In this document: piece by piece, positions 54,185 through 62,003 of the stretch | How positions within the stretch are numbered: the first letter of the stretch is position 1 | Layout: each line of letters starts with the position of its first letter | Source of the DNA: Acidobacteriota bacterium | Lineage (GTDB): Bacteria; Acidobacteriota; Vicinamibacteria; Vicinamibacterales; CAVVIG01 | Direction of reading: 5' to 3' | DNA length: 64,000 nt | NCBI GenBank assembly: GCA_003222395.1 | Contig: QHWB01000033.1 | Coordinates: forward strand, 62,001 to 126,000 | Notes under the pieces: model-generated | Seen by the model: the letters and a program-made list of their open reading frames with translations, nothing else | What the model was told of the DNA's origin: nothing | The model's database searches: none | Program-made: the position numbers and the translations under genes

Positions 54185-55279
54185 ATGTCGAACCCGGTCA
54201 TTCGCGGCATCCACCACATCACGCTCTGCGCCAGCGGCGCGCAGGAAGACGTCGACTTCCTCTCGCAGGTGCTCGGCCTTCGGCTGATCAAACAGACCGT
54301 CCTGTTCGACGGCCGATACGCGCACTACCATCTGTATTACGCGAACGCCAACGCGGAAATCGGATCGGTTCTGACGACGTTCCCCTACCGAAGGATTCCG
54401 GGACGGCCAGGCACCGGACAAATCTCGGCGACCGCCTACACGGTGCCGAAAGGTTCGCTGCCGTTCTGGATTGATCACCTGACGCGCCACAACGTCGATC
54501 ACGGCGGCATCCAGGAGCGCTTCGGCCAGTCGTTCATCCGCTTCCGGCATCCGTCGGGTCTGTTCATGGAAGTCATCGAAGACCGCGACGATACGCGAGA
54601 CGGCTGGACGACGAAAGAAATCAGTGCCGACGTGGCGGCGCGCGGATTCCACGGACCGGTGTTGTCGGTGCGGGAGATCGTGGAGCAGGAGCGCTTCTTC
54701 GTCGACGCGCTCGGATTCCGCAAGACCGGCACCGACGGTGCCTATCATCGGTTCGAAGTCGGATCGGGCGGCGCCGCGAAGACGCTCGTGCTGTATCACG
54801 AGCCCGATCGGCCCGCCGGCAGCTGGGGATTCGGCGCCGGCACCGGACATCATCTCGCGCTCGACGTCGGCACCGACGATGCGCTCGCCGCGCAGAAAAA
54901 TCTGTACGAAGAGCTCGGCTACACCGACTGCTCCGAGATCAAGGACCGGAATTACTTCCACTCGATCTACGTGCGTTCTCCGGGCGGCATCCTCACCGAA
55001 TGCGCGGCGTCCGTGCCCGAGGGTTTCGGCAAGGACGAACCGATCGATCAGCTCGGCATGGAGCTTCTGCTGCCGCCGTGGTTCGAGGATCGTCGCGCCG
55101 AGATCGTCGCGATGCTCGAGCCGATTACGGTTCCGGAAGCGAATCGCCCCGCCGGTGCATCGACCGCGCGGAGCGCCCGGCCCCTCCAGGCGGCCGAAGC
55201 CGCGGTCGGCGCTGGCGGCGTCGCGCCGTCGAGACGAACCACCGCGGAATTCATCGGCGGCGACGTGCCGTCGAATTGA
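54185..55279 (+). CDS. VOC-superfamily ring-cleaving dioxygenase (PcpA/MhqO-like)
   Basis: 364 aa; ATG 54185 after GGAGG. Two vicinal-oxygen-chelate modules. GIHHITLCASGAQEDVDFL and TGHHLALDVGTDDAL supply His ligands and GGILTECAASVP the Glu, matching the hydroquinone-cleaving PcpA/LinE and MhqO group. The C-terminal 40 residues are Ala/Gly-rich and probably disordered. It would cleave a hydroquinone; its neighbours are the TonB receptor upstream and a broken MetE-like gene plus the A-MBL-B cassette downstream. Confidence 0.88.
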   Translation: MSNPVIRGIHHITLCASGAQEDVDFLSQVLGLRLIKQTVLFDGRYAHYHLYYANANAEIGSVLTTFPYRRIPGRPGTGQISATAYTVPKGSLPFWIDHLTRHNVDHGGIQERFGQSFIRFRHPSGLFMEVIEDRDDTRDGWTTKEISADVAARGFHGPVLSVREIVEQERFFVDALGFRKTGTDGAYHRFEVGSGGAAKTLVLYHEPDRPAGSWGFGAGTGHHLALDVGTDDALAAQKNLYEELGYTDCSEIKDRNYFHSIYVRSPGGILTECAASVPEGFGKDEPIDQLGMELLLPPWFEDRRAEIVAMLEPITVPEANRPAGASTARSARPLQAAEAAVGAGGVAPSRRTTAEFIGGDVPSN

Positions 55280-55325
55280 AGATCGGGGGGTCAGACTCGG
55301 GTTCTGAACCCAGAGGCGTCAAAAC

Positions 55326-55478
55326 ATGAAGGTGAGCACCGATCGTATTCTCACGACTCACATCGGCAGCCTGCCGCGTCCGCAGGAGGTGTTCGACTTC
55401 CTGTTCGCGCAGGATCGCGGCGATTCGTACGATCCGGTGGCCTTCGAGGACGCGCTGGCGCGCGCGGTCGCCGTATGA
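55326..55478 (+). pseudogene. Truncated MetE-like methyltransferase, N-terminal 50 residues only
   Basis: The frame reads KVSTDRILTTHIGSLPRPQE then VFDFLFAQDRGDSYDPVAFE. This is the standard N-terminus of single-domain cobalamin-independent methionine-synthase-like proteins (compare 22623-23723). It stops after 50 codons at the TGA that overlaps the ATG of the family A gene (ATGA, 55475). The rest of the barrel and all zinc ligands are missing. I read it as a deletion whose right end lies exactly at the next start codon; it may still be translated as a leader. Confidence 0.8.
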
Positions 55479-56353
55479 GGGTGGTCGCCGTTGTCCTCGT
55501 GATGGCAGCCGCGGCGGCGGGTCCACCTGTCCTCGCGCAGGTGCAGCGCGGCATTGGAATGGACCTGACCGGTGAATGGGCCCCGCGGTTTCACGAAGAT
55601 CAGCCCGAGCGCATTCCGGGTCCGGAAATCGGCGATTACCTCGGTATTCCAATCAACGAAGCGGCACGCCTCCATGCCGACAGCTGGGACGCGTCGATCC
55701 TCACGCTGCCCGAGCATCAGTGCAAACCGCACCCGTCCGACTACTCGCCCCGCGGTCCGGCGAACCTGCGAATCTGGAAAGAGATCGATACCGTCTCGCA
55801 ACAGCTGATCGCGTATCACACGCACATTTCGTGGCAGGCGCCGGAACGAACGATCTGGATGGACGGCCGTCCGCATCCGCCCGACTATGCCGCGCATACG
55901 TGGCAGGGCTTCTCCACCGGCAAGTGGGAAGGCGACATGCTCACGATCACGACCACGCATCTGAAGCTGGGATGGATTCGCCGCAACGGCATTCCGCGCA
56001 GCGACAAGGCGGTCGTCACCGAGCACATGGTTCGCCACGGCGACTACCTGACGTGGATCATCGTGATCGACGATCCGGTGTACCTCACCGAGCCGTTCAT
56101 CCGGACGACGAACTTCGTCGCCGATCCGCATCAGCAGATCGCGCCGTATCCCTGTCAGATCGTCGAAGAGATCGAACGCCCGCAAGGCTTCGTGCCGCAT
56201 CATCTGCCTGGGAAGAATCCGTTTCTCGTCGAGTTCCCCGCGAAGTCCGGCGTTCCGCCCGACGCCGCGCGCGGCGGCGCGGAAACGATGTATCCCGAAT
56301 ACCAGGACAAGATCAAAGCCGATCGCGCGAAGATGACCGGGTCCAAACAGTGA
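55475..56353 (+). CDS. Family A exported protein, first gene of A-MBL-B cassette 1
   Basis: 292 aa; signal peptide MRVVAVVLVMAAAAAGPPVL. Motifs: LTGEWAPRFHED, PGPEIGDYLGIPINEAAR, EHQCKPH, WMDGRPHP, FSTGKWEGDMLTITTTHLK, RRNGIPRSD, DPVYLTEPFIRTTNF, APYPCQIVEEIERP, GGAETMYPEYQDK. Both conserved Cys are present. The start overlaps the truncated methyltransferase (ATGA) and the stop overlaps the metallo-beta-lactamase-fold gene (GTGA), so translation of the three is probably coupled. Confidence 0.83.
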   Translation: MRVVAVVLVMAAAAAGPPVLAQVQRGIGMDLTGEWAPRFHEDQPERIPGPEIGDYLGIPINEAARLHADSWDASILTLPEHQCKPHPSDYSPRGPANLRIWKEIDTVSQQLIAYHTHISWQAPERTIWMDGRPHPPDYAAHTWQGFSTGKWEGDMLTITTTHLKLGWIRRNGIPRSDKAVVTEHMVRHGDYLTWIIVIDDPVYLTEPFIRTTNFVADPHQQIAPYPCQIVEEIERPQGFVPHHLPGKNPFLVEFPAKSGVPPDAARGGAETMYPEYQDKIKADRAKMTGSKQ

Positions 56354-57318
56354 GAAACGTTCTAATCGCGTTGATCTGCGCCGGCGCGCTGGGATCGCAC
56401 GGCCTCGCGCAGCAATCGCGGCCCGGAGACGAAGCCGAGGTCCACGTGCTGCCGGTCCAGGGCAACATCTACATGCTCGTCGGCGCAGAGGGCGGCAACG
56501 TTACCCTTCAGGCCGGCGACGACGGCGTGCTGCTCGTCGATACATCCGTCGAACGTTTGAGCGACAGCGTCGTCAAAGCCATTCGCACGGTCACGAACAA
56601 GCCGATCCGCTACATCATCAACACCCACGTGCACGCCGATCACGTCGGCGGCAACGCGGCGATTGCGAAGCAGGGCGCGATGATCACCGGCGGCAACATG
56701 GGGAACGTCTACAGCGGCGCCGCGATCATCGCCCACGAAAAAGTGTTGAACCGGATGAGCGCGCCGACCGGCGAGAAGGCGCCGTACCCCGACGCCGCGC
56801 TGCCCACCGACACGTACTTCACGAAGAAGAAGGAGCTGTATTTCAACGGAGAGGCGATCGAGATCATCCACCAGCCGGCCGCTCACACCGACGGCGACAG
56901 CATCGTGTTCTTCCGCCGCTCCGACGTCGTCAGCGCCGGCGATCTGTTCCTCACGACCACCTATCCGGTGATCGATCTGGAGCGTGGAGGCCGCATTCAG
57001 GGGATCATCGACGCGCTGAATCACCTCCTCGACATCGCCATCCCGAAGGACAAGCAGGAGGGGGGCACGTACGTCATCCCCGGACATGGGCGCTTGTGCG
57101 ACGAAGCAGACGTCCTCGAATATCGCGACATGGTCACGATCATCCGCGATCGCATCCAGGACATGATCAAGCGCGGTCTGACGCTGCAGCAGGTCAAAGC
57201 GGCGCGGCCGACGCTCGATTACGACGGCCGGTACGGCGCGAAATCGGGACCGTGGACGACGGACATGTTCATCGAAGCGGTGTACCGCAGCTTGAACCAA
57301 AAAACGAAGAGTCAATGA
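56350..57318 (+). CDS. Exported metallo-beta-lactamase-fold hydrolase, cassette 1
   Basis: 322 aa from GTG 56350 with a signal peptide (NVLIALICAGALGSHGLAQ). Zinc motif NTHVHADHVGGN, then AAHTDGDSIVFF, SAGDLF and IPGHGRL give the usual His/Asp set. The C-terminal half (DMVTIIRDRIQDMIKRGLTL, GPWTTDMFIEAVYRSL) is typical of the SoxH/quinoprotein-relay-like MBL subgroup rather than true beta-lactamases. It lies between family A and family B genes and overlaps both. Substrate unknown; perhaps an ester or lactone. Confidence 0.88.
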   Translation: MRNVLIALICAGALGSHGLAQQSRPGDEAEVHVLPVQGNIYMLVGAEGGNVTLQAGDDGVLLVDTSVERLSDSVVKAIRTVTNKPIRYIINTHVHADHVGGNAAIAKQGAMITGGNMGNVYSGAAIIAHEKVLNRMSAPTGEKAPYPDAALPTDTYFTKKKELYFNGEAIEIIHQPAAHTDGDSIVFFRRSDVVSAGDLFLTTTYPVIDLERGGRIQGIIDALNHLLDIAIPKDKQEGGTYVIPGHGRLCDEADVLEYRDMVTIIRDRIQDMIKRGLTLQQVKAARPTLDYDGRYGAKSGPWTTDMFIEAVYRSLNQKTKSQ

Positions 57319-58211
57319 AAGCACGTCGGCACACAGAAAAAGAGTCGGGACTTCGTGTGTTCGTGGTTTTCGTGGCGCTGCTGTGCGGTCTGGTTCCGTC
57401 GCTGCGCGCGCAAGGCGGACGCGGCGGCGCGCAGGGTCCACCGCAGGCGCCGAGGGCGGCCGCCCCGATCGACCTCACCGGTTACTGGGTGTCAATCGTG
57501 ACCGAGGACTGGCGGTTCCGCATGATGACGCCGCCCAAAGGCGACTTCGCGAGCGTTCCGTTGAACGACGAGGGGCGCAAGGTCGTTCAGGCGTGGGATC
57601 CGGCGGCTGACGAAGCCGGCGGCAACGCGTGCAAGTCGTACGGGGCGGCGAACATCATGCGCGTACCCGGGCGCCTGCACATCACCTGGCGCGACGACAC
57701 CACGCTCGAGATCGACACCGACGCCGGCACGCAGACGCGGCTGTTTCACTTCGGCGAACCGCAGCCGCCGGCCGCCGACGCCGGCTGGCAGGGATATTCA
57801 GTCGCGCAGTGGGAATTCGCGGGCGCTCCTCAGCGTGGCGGCGGCGGTGGCGGCGGCGCCGTGGGCGCCATCGTCGCGCCCGGAGCGACGGCAGGCGCCG
57901 CGACGGGCGCTGCCGCACGAGGCGACTCAGGGCGCGGCGCGCCGCCGCGGCCGCAGGGTGGTTCGCTGAAAGTCGTCACCACGCACCTGAAGGGCGGCTA
58001 CCTGCGCAAGAACGGCGTGCCGTACAGCGAGAACACCGTCGTCACCGAGTACTTCGATCGGCACAACGAGACGAACGGCGATCAGTGGTTCACCGTGACG
58101 ACGATCGTCGAGGATGCCAAATACCTCCAACAGCCCTTCATCACCAGCACACATTTCAAGAAAGAACCCGACGGCGCGAAATGGCGGCCGACGGCTTGCA
58201 GCGCGAGCTGA
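57315..58211 (+). CDS. Family B exported protein, cassette 1
   Basis: 298 aa. Motifs: DLTGYWVSIVTEDWRFRMMTP, KGDFASVPLNDEGR, NACKSYGA, RVPGRLHITW, DTDAGTQTRLFHFGE, WQGYSVAQWEFAG, TTHLKGGYLRKNGVPYSENT, and a C-terminal TACSAS with Cys295. A Gly/Ala-rich insert at about residues 177-215 is specific to this copy. The signal-peptide core (RVFVVFVALL) is encoded by a TTCGTG repeat. The ATG overlaps the MBL stop (ATGA). Confidence 0.8.
   Translation: MKARRHTEKESGLRVFVVFVALLCGLVPSLRAQGGRGGAQGPPQAPRAAAPIDLTGYWVSIVTEDWRFRMMTPPKGDFASVPLNDEGRKVVQAWDPAADEAGGNACKSYGAANIMRVPGRLHITWRDDTTLEIDTDAGTQTRLFHFGEPQPPAADAGWQGYSVAQWEFAGAPQRGGGGGGGAVGAIVAPGATAGAATGAAARGDSGRGAPPRPQGGSLKVVTTHLKGGYLRKNGVPYSENTVVTEYFDRHNETNGDQWFTVTTIVEDAKYLQQPFITSTHFKKEPDGAKWRPTACSAS
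57351..57375 (+). repeat. TTCGTG repeat inside the family B signal peptide
   Basis: CTTCGTGTGTTCGTGG and TTTTCGTGG encode RVFVVFV in the signal-peptide core of the family B gene. The same repeat type occurs at 34521-34554 (noncoding) and 59791-59820 (second family B gene, minus strand). Confidence 0.75.
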
Positions 58212-58236
58212 TCGGGATTCGGAGTCCGGGTTTCGG

Positions 58237-58575
58237 TCAGAGCTTTGGAACCGTCAGATGAAAGAGTTTCAGCGGTGTCGATCCGGTGTGTGAGATGCGC
58301 GCCGTTTCGGAGGGACCAAGATACACACCCGCGCCTTTGGCGACGCGATGCTCGGCGCCGTTCAAGTCGATTGTGGCTTCACCTTCCATCAGATACACGA
58401 GGTGGTGGAAGTCGGGCGCGCCCGCGTCGAGATGATCGCCGCGATTCAGCCAGTGCAGCGTGGCGACGACATTCTTCGCACCGGCGAGCTGATTGTTGAG
58501 AATCTCGGACACTTCGCCTGCGCCGGCGAGCTTCCTGCGCGGAATCCGGTTCGTATCGAGGTAGGTGTTCGCCAT
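58237..58575 (-). CDS. Small single-domain cupin
   Basis: 112 aa. A cupin barrel with LHWLNRGDHLDAGAPDFHHL supplying His residues, VYLMEGEATIDLNGAEHRVA, and GAGVYLGPSETARISHTG. ATG 58575 overlaps the TGA of the next cupin (TGATG); the open frame reaches 58614, but that extension sits inside the neighbour. Likely binds a metal; function unknown. It lies between the two facing A-MBL-B cassettes. Confidence 0.8.
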   Translation of the reverse strand: MANTYLDTNRIPRRKLAGAGEVSEILNNQLAGAKNVVATLHWLNRGDHLDAGAPDFHHLVYLMEGEATIDLNGAEHRVAKGAGVYLGPSETARISHTGSTPLKLFHLTVPKL

Positions 58576-58994
58576 CAGCTCTGCACCCAGACGCTGCCAT
58601 CCACGCGCTCCCACCGCAGCTCTTCAGGCGTGCCGTCGAGGATGTGCGTCTTGAACCGGTTCGGCGCCTGGAATTCGAAGTAGAACAGCTCGTTGTCGGG
58701 ATTCGATCGAAGCCGGTGCTTCGTCTCGGCCGGGATGAACACCATCGTGCCCGGACCGACCGGCTCGATCCCTTCAGGCGTCTCGACCGTCCCTCGCCCT
58801 TCCATGATGAAGTAAAAGTGCTCGCAGATCTCGTGGTAGTGGTACGGCGACGCGACGTTCGGCTGATAGCGCATCACGCCCGCGAGCATGTCGTCCATCT
58901 TCGTCAGTTCCCTGTTGACGAAGAAGGTGCGCTCGCGTCCGGGCACGACCGAGACGAGCCGGGGCAGTTGATCTTCGTGAAAGATGTAGGCCAT
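58575..58994 (-). CDS. Small single-domain cupin
   Basis: 139 aa. Cupin motif 1 in YQPNVASPYHYHEICEHFYF (His-x-His and Glu) and motif 2 in GPGTMVFIPAETKHRL are complete, so metal binding is likely. TFFVNRELTKMDDMLAGVMR precedes the barrel. Coupled by TGATG to the smaller cupin downstream. Such proteins include quercetinase-like and ring-cleavage accessory dioxygenases; no substrate can be named. Confidence 0.83.
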   Translation of the reverse strand: MAYIFHEDQLPRLVSVVPGRERTFFVNRELTKMDDMLAGVMRYQPNVASPYHYHEICEHFYFIMEGRGTVETPEGIEPVGPGTMVFIPAETKHRLRSNPDNELFYFEFQAPNRFKTHILDGTPEELRWERVDGSVWVQS

Positions 58995-59000
58995 GGTCCC

Positions 59001-59025
59001 CGCTCGCCTAAAAGGCTCGCGCTAC
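59001..59025. repeat. CGCTCGCCTAAAAGGCTCGC-GCTAC element carrying the family B stop codon
   Basis: A short palindrome (GCCTAAAAGGC) flanked by GCGCTAC, as at 31721-31742. The CTA inside it is the minus-strand TAG that ends the family B gene at 59022. Confidence 0.7.
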
Positions 59026-59831
59026 CGCGCGTCGCATGCCGTCGGATGCCAGCCTTTATTATCAGCCTGTTTCTTGAACTGCACGCTGCGGACGTACGGC
59101 TGCGCGAGGTACTGCGGATCCTCGAGGATGTTCGTCACGACGAGGTAATCGACGCCTTCGTCCTGCAGTGTGGTCCAGTACTCCGTGAGCACCGCGTTCG
59201 CGCTGTACGGCACGCCGTTGCGGCGGAAATAGCCCGGCCGCATCCTGGTCGTCACCGTCCTCAACGATCCGTGAACCGGCTTCACGTTCGACGGCCGACC
59301 GCGCCGTCCGGGGCCCGCGCCGTCGTTCTCCCACTGTGCGACGGAGTATCCCTGCCACGACGGCTGGACATTGTTTCCAGGTGCTGCGCCAGTCTGCGCG
59401 TTGGGACCGAAGTGCATGACGCGCGTCTGCGTGCCGGCGTCCGCTTCGACGACGAGCGTCGCGTCGTCCTGCCAGAAGATGTGGAGGCGTCCGGGCAGAT
59501 GCATCAGCCCGCCGGCGCCATATGCGCGGCACTGCTCGCCCGCGGCTTCGTCCTTCGCCGGATCCCAGGCGTCGGCCGCGCGGCGCCCTTCGGCGTTGAC
59601 CGGCACATAGAGCACGTCGCCTTTCGGCGGCGTCACCATGCGCCACCGCCAGTCGTCGGTGACGAGCGACACCCAGTAGCCGGTGAGATCGATCGGCGCC
59701 GCCAGGCGCGGAACCGGCGGCGGTCCCTGCGGCGCGCCGCCGCGCCCGCGTTGCGCGTTCAGCGGAACGAATGCGCCTCCGACAACCGCGAAAAGCACGA
59801 ACACACGAAACACACGAAAGCCGTCGATCAC
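59022..59831 (-). CDS. Family B exported protein, cassette 2
   Basis: 269 aa from GTG 59831, overlapping the MBL stop by one base (TAGTG). Motifs: DLTGYWVSLVTDDWRWRMVTP, KGDVLYVPVNAEGRR, WDPAKDEAAGEQCRAYGA, LPGRLHIFW, ADAGTQTRVMHFG, WQGYSVAQWEND, YFRRNGVPYSANAVLTEYW and TACDAR with Cys266. The signal-peptide core reads FRVFRVFVLFAVVGG and is encoded by a TTCGTG repeat. The stop codon is inside a dispersed palindromic element. Confidence 0.8.
   Translation of the reverse strand: MIDGFRVFRVFVLFAVVGGAFVPLNAQRGRGGAPQGPPPVPRLAAPIDLTGYWVSLVTDDWRWRMVTPPKGDVLYVPVNAEGRRAADAWDPAKDEAAGEQCRAYGAGGLMHLPGRLHIFWQDDATLVVEADAGTQTRVMHFGPNAQTGAAPGNNVQPSWQGYSVAQWENDGAGPGRRGRPSNVKPVHGSLRTVTTRMRPGYFRRNGVPYSANAVLTEYWTTLQDEGVDYLVVTNILEDPQYLAQPYVRSVQFKKQADNKGWHPTACDAR
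59791..59820 (-). repeat. TTCGTG repeat inside the cassette 2 family B signal peptide
   Basis: On the minus strand, CTTTCGTGTGTTTCGTGTG and TTCGTGCTTTT follow each other in frame and encode FRVFRVFVLF. The matching repeat in the cassette 1 family B gene codes RVFVVFV at the same place. Confidence 0.75.
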
Positions 59832-60940
59832 TACTGACTCTTCTTCTTCGTCGTCGTCGCGGCTCCAGGCTTGGCCGGCGCCTTCGGCTGGAGCGTCTTG
59901 TACACGGCCTCGACGAACTTCTCCGTCGTCCAGAAACCGCTGTCGGCACCCCAACGCGGATCGTAGTCTGCGGTGACTCTCGCGGCCTTCACCTGCTCGA
60001 GCGTCTTCCCCTGCTTGATCAGCGCCTGCACGCGGTCGCGGATGATCGTGAGCATGTCGCGGTAGTACCCGACGTCGCCGCCGTCGCTCAACCGTCCGTG
60101 TCCCGGCACGACCATCGTGCCGCCTTCCATGCGGAACTCGGGGATGACGATGTCGAGAATCCTGTTCGCGCCTTCGATCACGCCGTTGATCGTTCCGCCG
60201 TGCTCGACGTCGATGAACGGATACGTCGTCATCTGAAAGAGATCGCCGCTCGCGACGACGTCCGATCCGCGGAAGTAGACGATGACGTCGCCGTCGGTGT
60301 GGGCGCTCGGGACGTGGATGATCTGAACGCCGTCGCCGTTGAAGAAGTGACTCAGCTTCATCGACTCCATGTGAAAGGTGTCGGTCGGCCACGCGTCCTC
60401 CGGCAGCATTGCCTGCTGACCTGTCGGCGCGCTCAGATGGTTCAGCGTGTTCTCGTAGGCGATGATCGACGCGCCCTGGCCGGCGTCGGCGATGTCGCCG
60501 GCGACGTTGCCGCCGGTGAACGTCCGGCCGGCTTTCGCCAGCCTTTCGTTCCCGCCGACGTGGTCGGGATGGAAGTGCGTATTAATAATGTAGCGAATCG
60601 GCTTCGCCGGACCGAACGGATTCAGCGAATTCTGGAGCGTTCCGCGCGTTTCCGCACCCCATCGCAAGTCCATCGGCGGCTCTTTCGCCTGCGCCATGCG
60701 CTGCAGCTGCCGAACCGCGTCCAGCACCTTGTCGCTCATGCTGGCGAGGCCGGTGTCGACGAGCAGCACGCCGTCCTTGCCGACTGACGCGGTGATGTTG
60801 CCGCCAGCGCCGGCGATCATGTAGATGCCGCCGTGGACCGGGAGGATCTCGACGTCCTGCGCCGCGGGCCGCGATTGCTGCGCGAGTAGAGGCATCGCAA
60901 GCACGCTCGCGCAGGTCGACGCGATGAGAATTGTTTTCAT
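59831..60940 (-). CDS. Exported metallo-beta-lactamase-fold hydrolase, cassette 2
   Basis: 369 aa; signal peptide MKTILIASTCASVLAMPLLA. The zinc motif is NTHFHPDHVGGN, followed by SAHTDGDVIVYF, ASGDLF and VPGHGRLSDGG. It parallels the cassette 1 enzyme throughout (DMLTIIRDRVQALIKQGKTL, FWTTEKFVEAVYKTL) but has an extra loop of about 30 residues before the zinc motif (MAQAKEPPMDLRWGAETRG) and a Lys/Ala-rich tail. It overlaps family B; a 118-base gap separates it from family A. Confidence 0.88.
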   Translation of the reverse strand: MKTILIASTCASVLAMPLLAQQSRPAAQDVEILPVHGGIYMIAGAGGNITASVGKDGVLLVDTGLASMSDKVLDAVRQLQRMAQAKEPPMDLRWGAETRGTLQNSLNPFGPAKPIRYIINTHFHPDHVGGNERLAKAGRTFTGGNVAGDIADAGQGASIIAYENTLNHLSAPTGQQAMLPEDAWPTDTFHMESMKLSHFFNGDGVQIIHVPSAHTDGDVIVYFRGSDVVASGDLFQMTTYPFIDVEHGGTINGVIEGANRILDIVIPEFRMEGGTMVVPGHGRLSDGGDVGYYRDMLTIIRDRVQALIKQGKTLEQVKAARVTADYDPRWGADSGFWTTEKFVEAVYKTLQPKAPAKPGAATTTKKKSQ

Positions 60941-60979
60941 GACATTTTCTTAACGCGTGGGGCCCGCTTTTCTTAGTTA

Positions 60980-61000
60980 CGCGCGGGGCCCCCCCGCGCG
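60980..61000. other. 9-bp GC-only hairpin between family A and MBL genes
   Basis: CGCGCGGGG, loop CCC, CCCCGCGCG. It lies in the 118-base gap inside cassette 2, upstream of the MBL gene on the minus strand. There is no T-run; it could be an attenuating or stabilising structure. Confidence 0.6.
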
Positions 61001-61058
61001 CTGACGCCCTCGCGCCGTTGCGCTCGGGCGTATCTAGAACAGAACATCACCATCTCTG

Positions 61059-61970
61059 TTACTGTTTGTTCGTCGCCGTGATTTTTGCTCGACCCGCTTT
61101 GATTTTTTCCTGAATCTCCGGATACATCGTCTCGGCGCCCGCCGTGATGACGTCCCAGGGGATGTTGTAGCGGTTCGCGAAATCCTTCACGTCATCGACG
61201 TACTGCGGCGTGCCCGGCAGGTTGTGCGGCACGATCCCTTTCGGGCGGTCGACTTCCTCGACCACGTTGCACGGGTACGGCGGCATGTTCTGGTGCGCGT
61301 CGAGCTGATATTCGGTGCTGCGAATCAGCGGCTCGGTGAGATAGGCCGGATCGTACTCGACGAGGATGAAGGTGAGGTAGTTGCCGCGTCGAATGAGGAA
61401 CTGATTCACCCTGATCCGATCGCTGTGGAACACGCCGTCGCGCTTCAAGTACTCCTCCTTGATGTGCGTCGTCGTGATCTTCAGCATGTCGCCGATCCAC
61501 TCGCCGGTCGAGAAGCCGCCCCACGTGTGCGACGCGTACTGCGATGGATGCGGACGGCGGTCCATGTAGACCGCCTTGTCGATCGAGCGGAGCCATTCCA
61601 TGTGCCAGGCGGTGACCTCGCGCGACACCGGATCGACTTCCTTCGAGATGCGCAGCTGCGACGGCCCGCGCGAGATGTAGGACACGGCGTGCGGCCGGCA
61701 CTGCCACTCGGGGAGCGTCTGAATCGACGCCACCCATGCCATGGCGCGGAGCCGCGCCGCTTCGTTCATCGGAATGCCGACCCAGTCGCCGAGCTCGGTG
61801 TTGCCCGTGTTGTCTTCCTCGCGAACCGGCGTCCACTCGCCGGAGAGGTCGACGCCGCGCGCGGCGGTGTTGACCTCGTCTTCCTGCGCGCGCCCGCGCA
61901 GGCCGCCGGCGCCGATCAGCGTCGCCGCGAGAATGCCGGCAACGATCGACGCCCGTGAGATACGGTGCAT
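61059..61970 (-). CDS. Family A exported protein, cassette 2
   Basis: 303 aa. ATG 61970 has GGGAG five bases upstream; an in-frame TTG at 61985 is less likely. Motifs: LSGEWTPVREED, TELGDWVGIPMNEAAR, EWQCRPH, YMDRRPHP (Arg for the usual Gly), FSTGEWIGDMLKITTTHIK, DPAYLTEPLIRSTEY, PPYPCNVVEEVDRP, TAGAETMYPEI. It is the most diverged copy: the RRNG stretch is LKRDG here. It follows the TonB receptor gene with a 33-base gap containing a GGTTGCTGG repeat. Confidence 0.82.
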   Translation of the reverse strand: MHRISRASIVAGILAATLIGAGGLRGRAQEDEVNTAARGVDLSGEWTPVREEDNTGNTELGDWVGIPMNEAARLRAMAWVASIQTLPEWQCRPHAVSYISRGPSQLRISKEVDPVSREVTAWHMEWLRSIDKAVYMDRRPHPSQYASHTWGGFSTGEWIGDMLKITTTHIKEEYLKRDGVFHSDRIRVNQFLIRRGNYLTFILVEYDPAYLTEPLIRSTEYQLDAHQNMPPYPCNVVEEVDRPKGIVPHNLPGTPQYVDDVKDFANRYNIPWDVITAGAETMYPEIQEKIKAGRAKITATNKQ

Positions 61971-61979
61971 GTCAACTCC

Positions 61980-62003
61980 CAGCAACCGGCCCCCAGCAAC
62001 CAG
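61980..62003 (-). repeat. GGTTGCTGG direct repeat between TonB receptor and family A
   Basis: On the minus strand, CTGGTTGCTGGGGGCC is followed by GGTTGCTGGGAG. The second copy supplies the GGGAG ribosome site of the family A gene. Confidence 0.6.

Noticed and set aside
56350-57318. Calling the MBL-fold genes beta-lactamases
   Set aside because: The fold and zinc motif are present, but the C-terminal helical region and gene context fit the general hydrolase subgroup; resistance cannot be supported.
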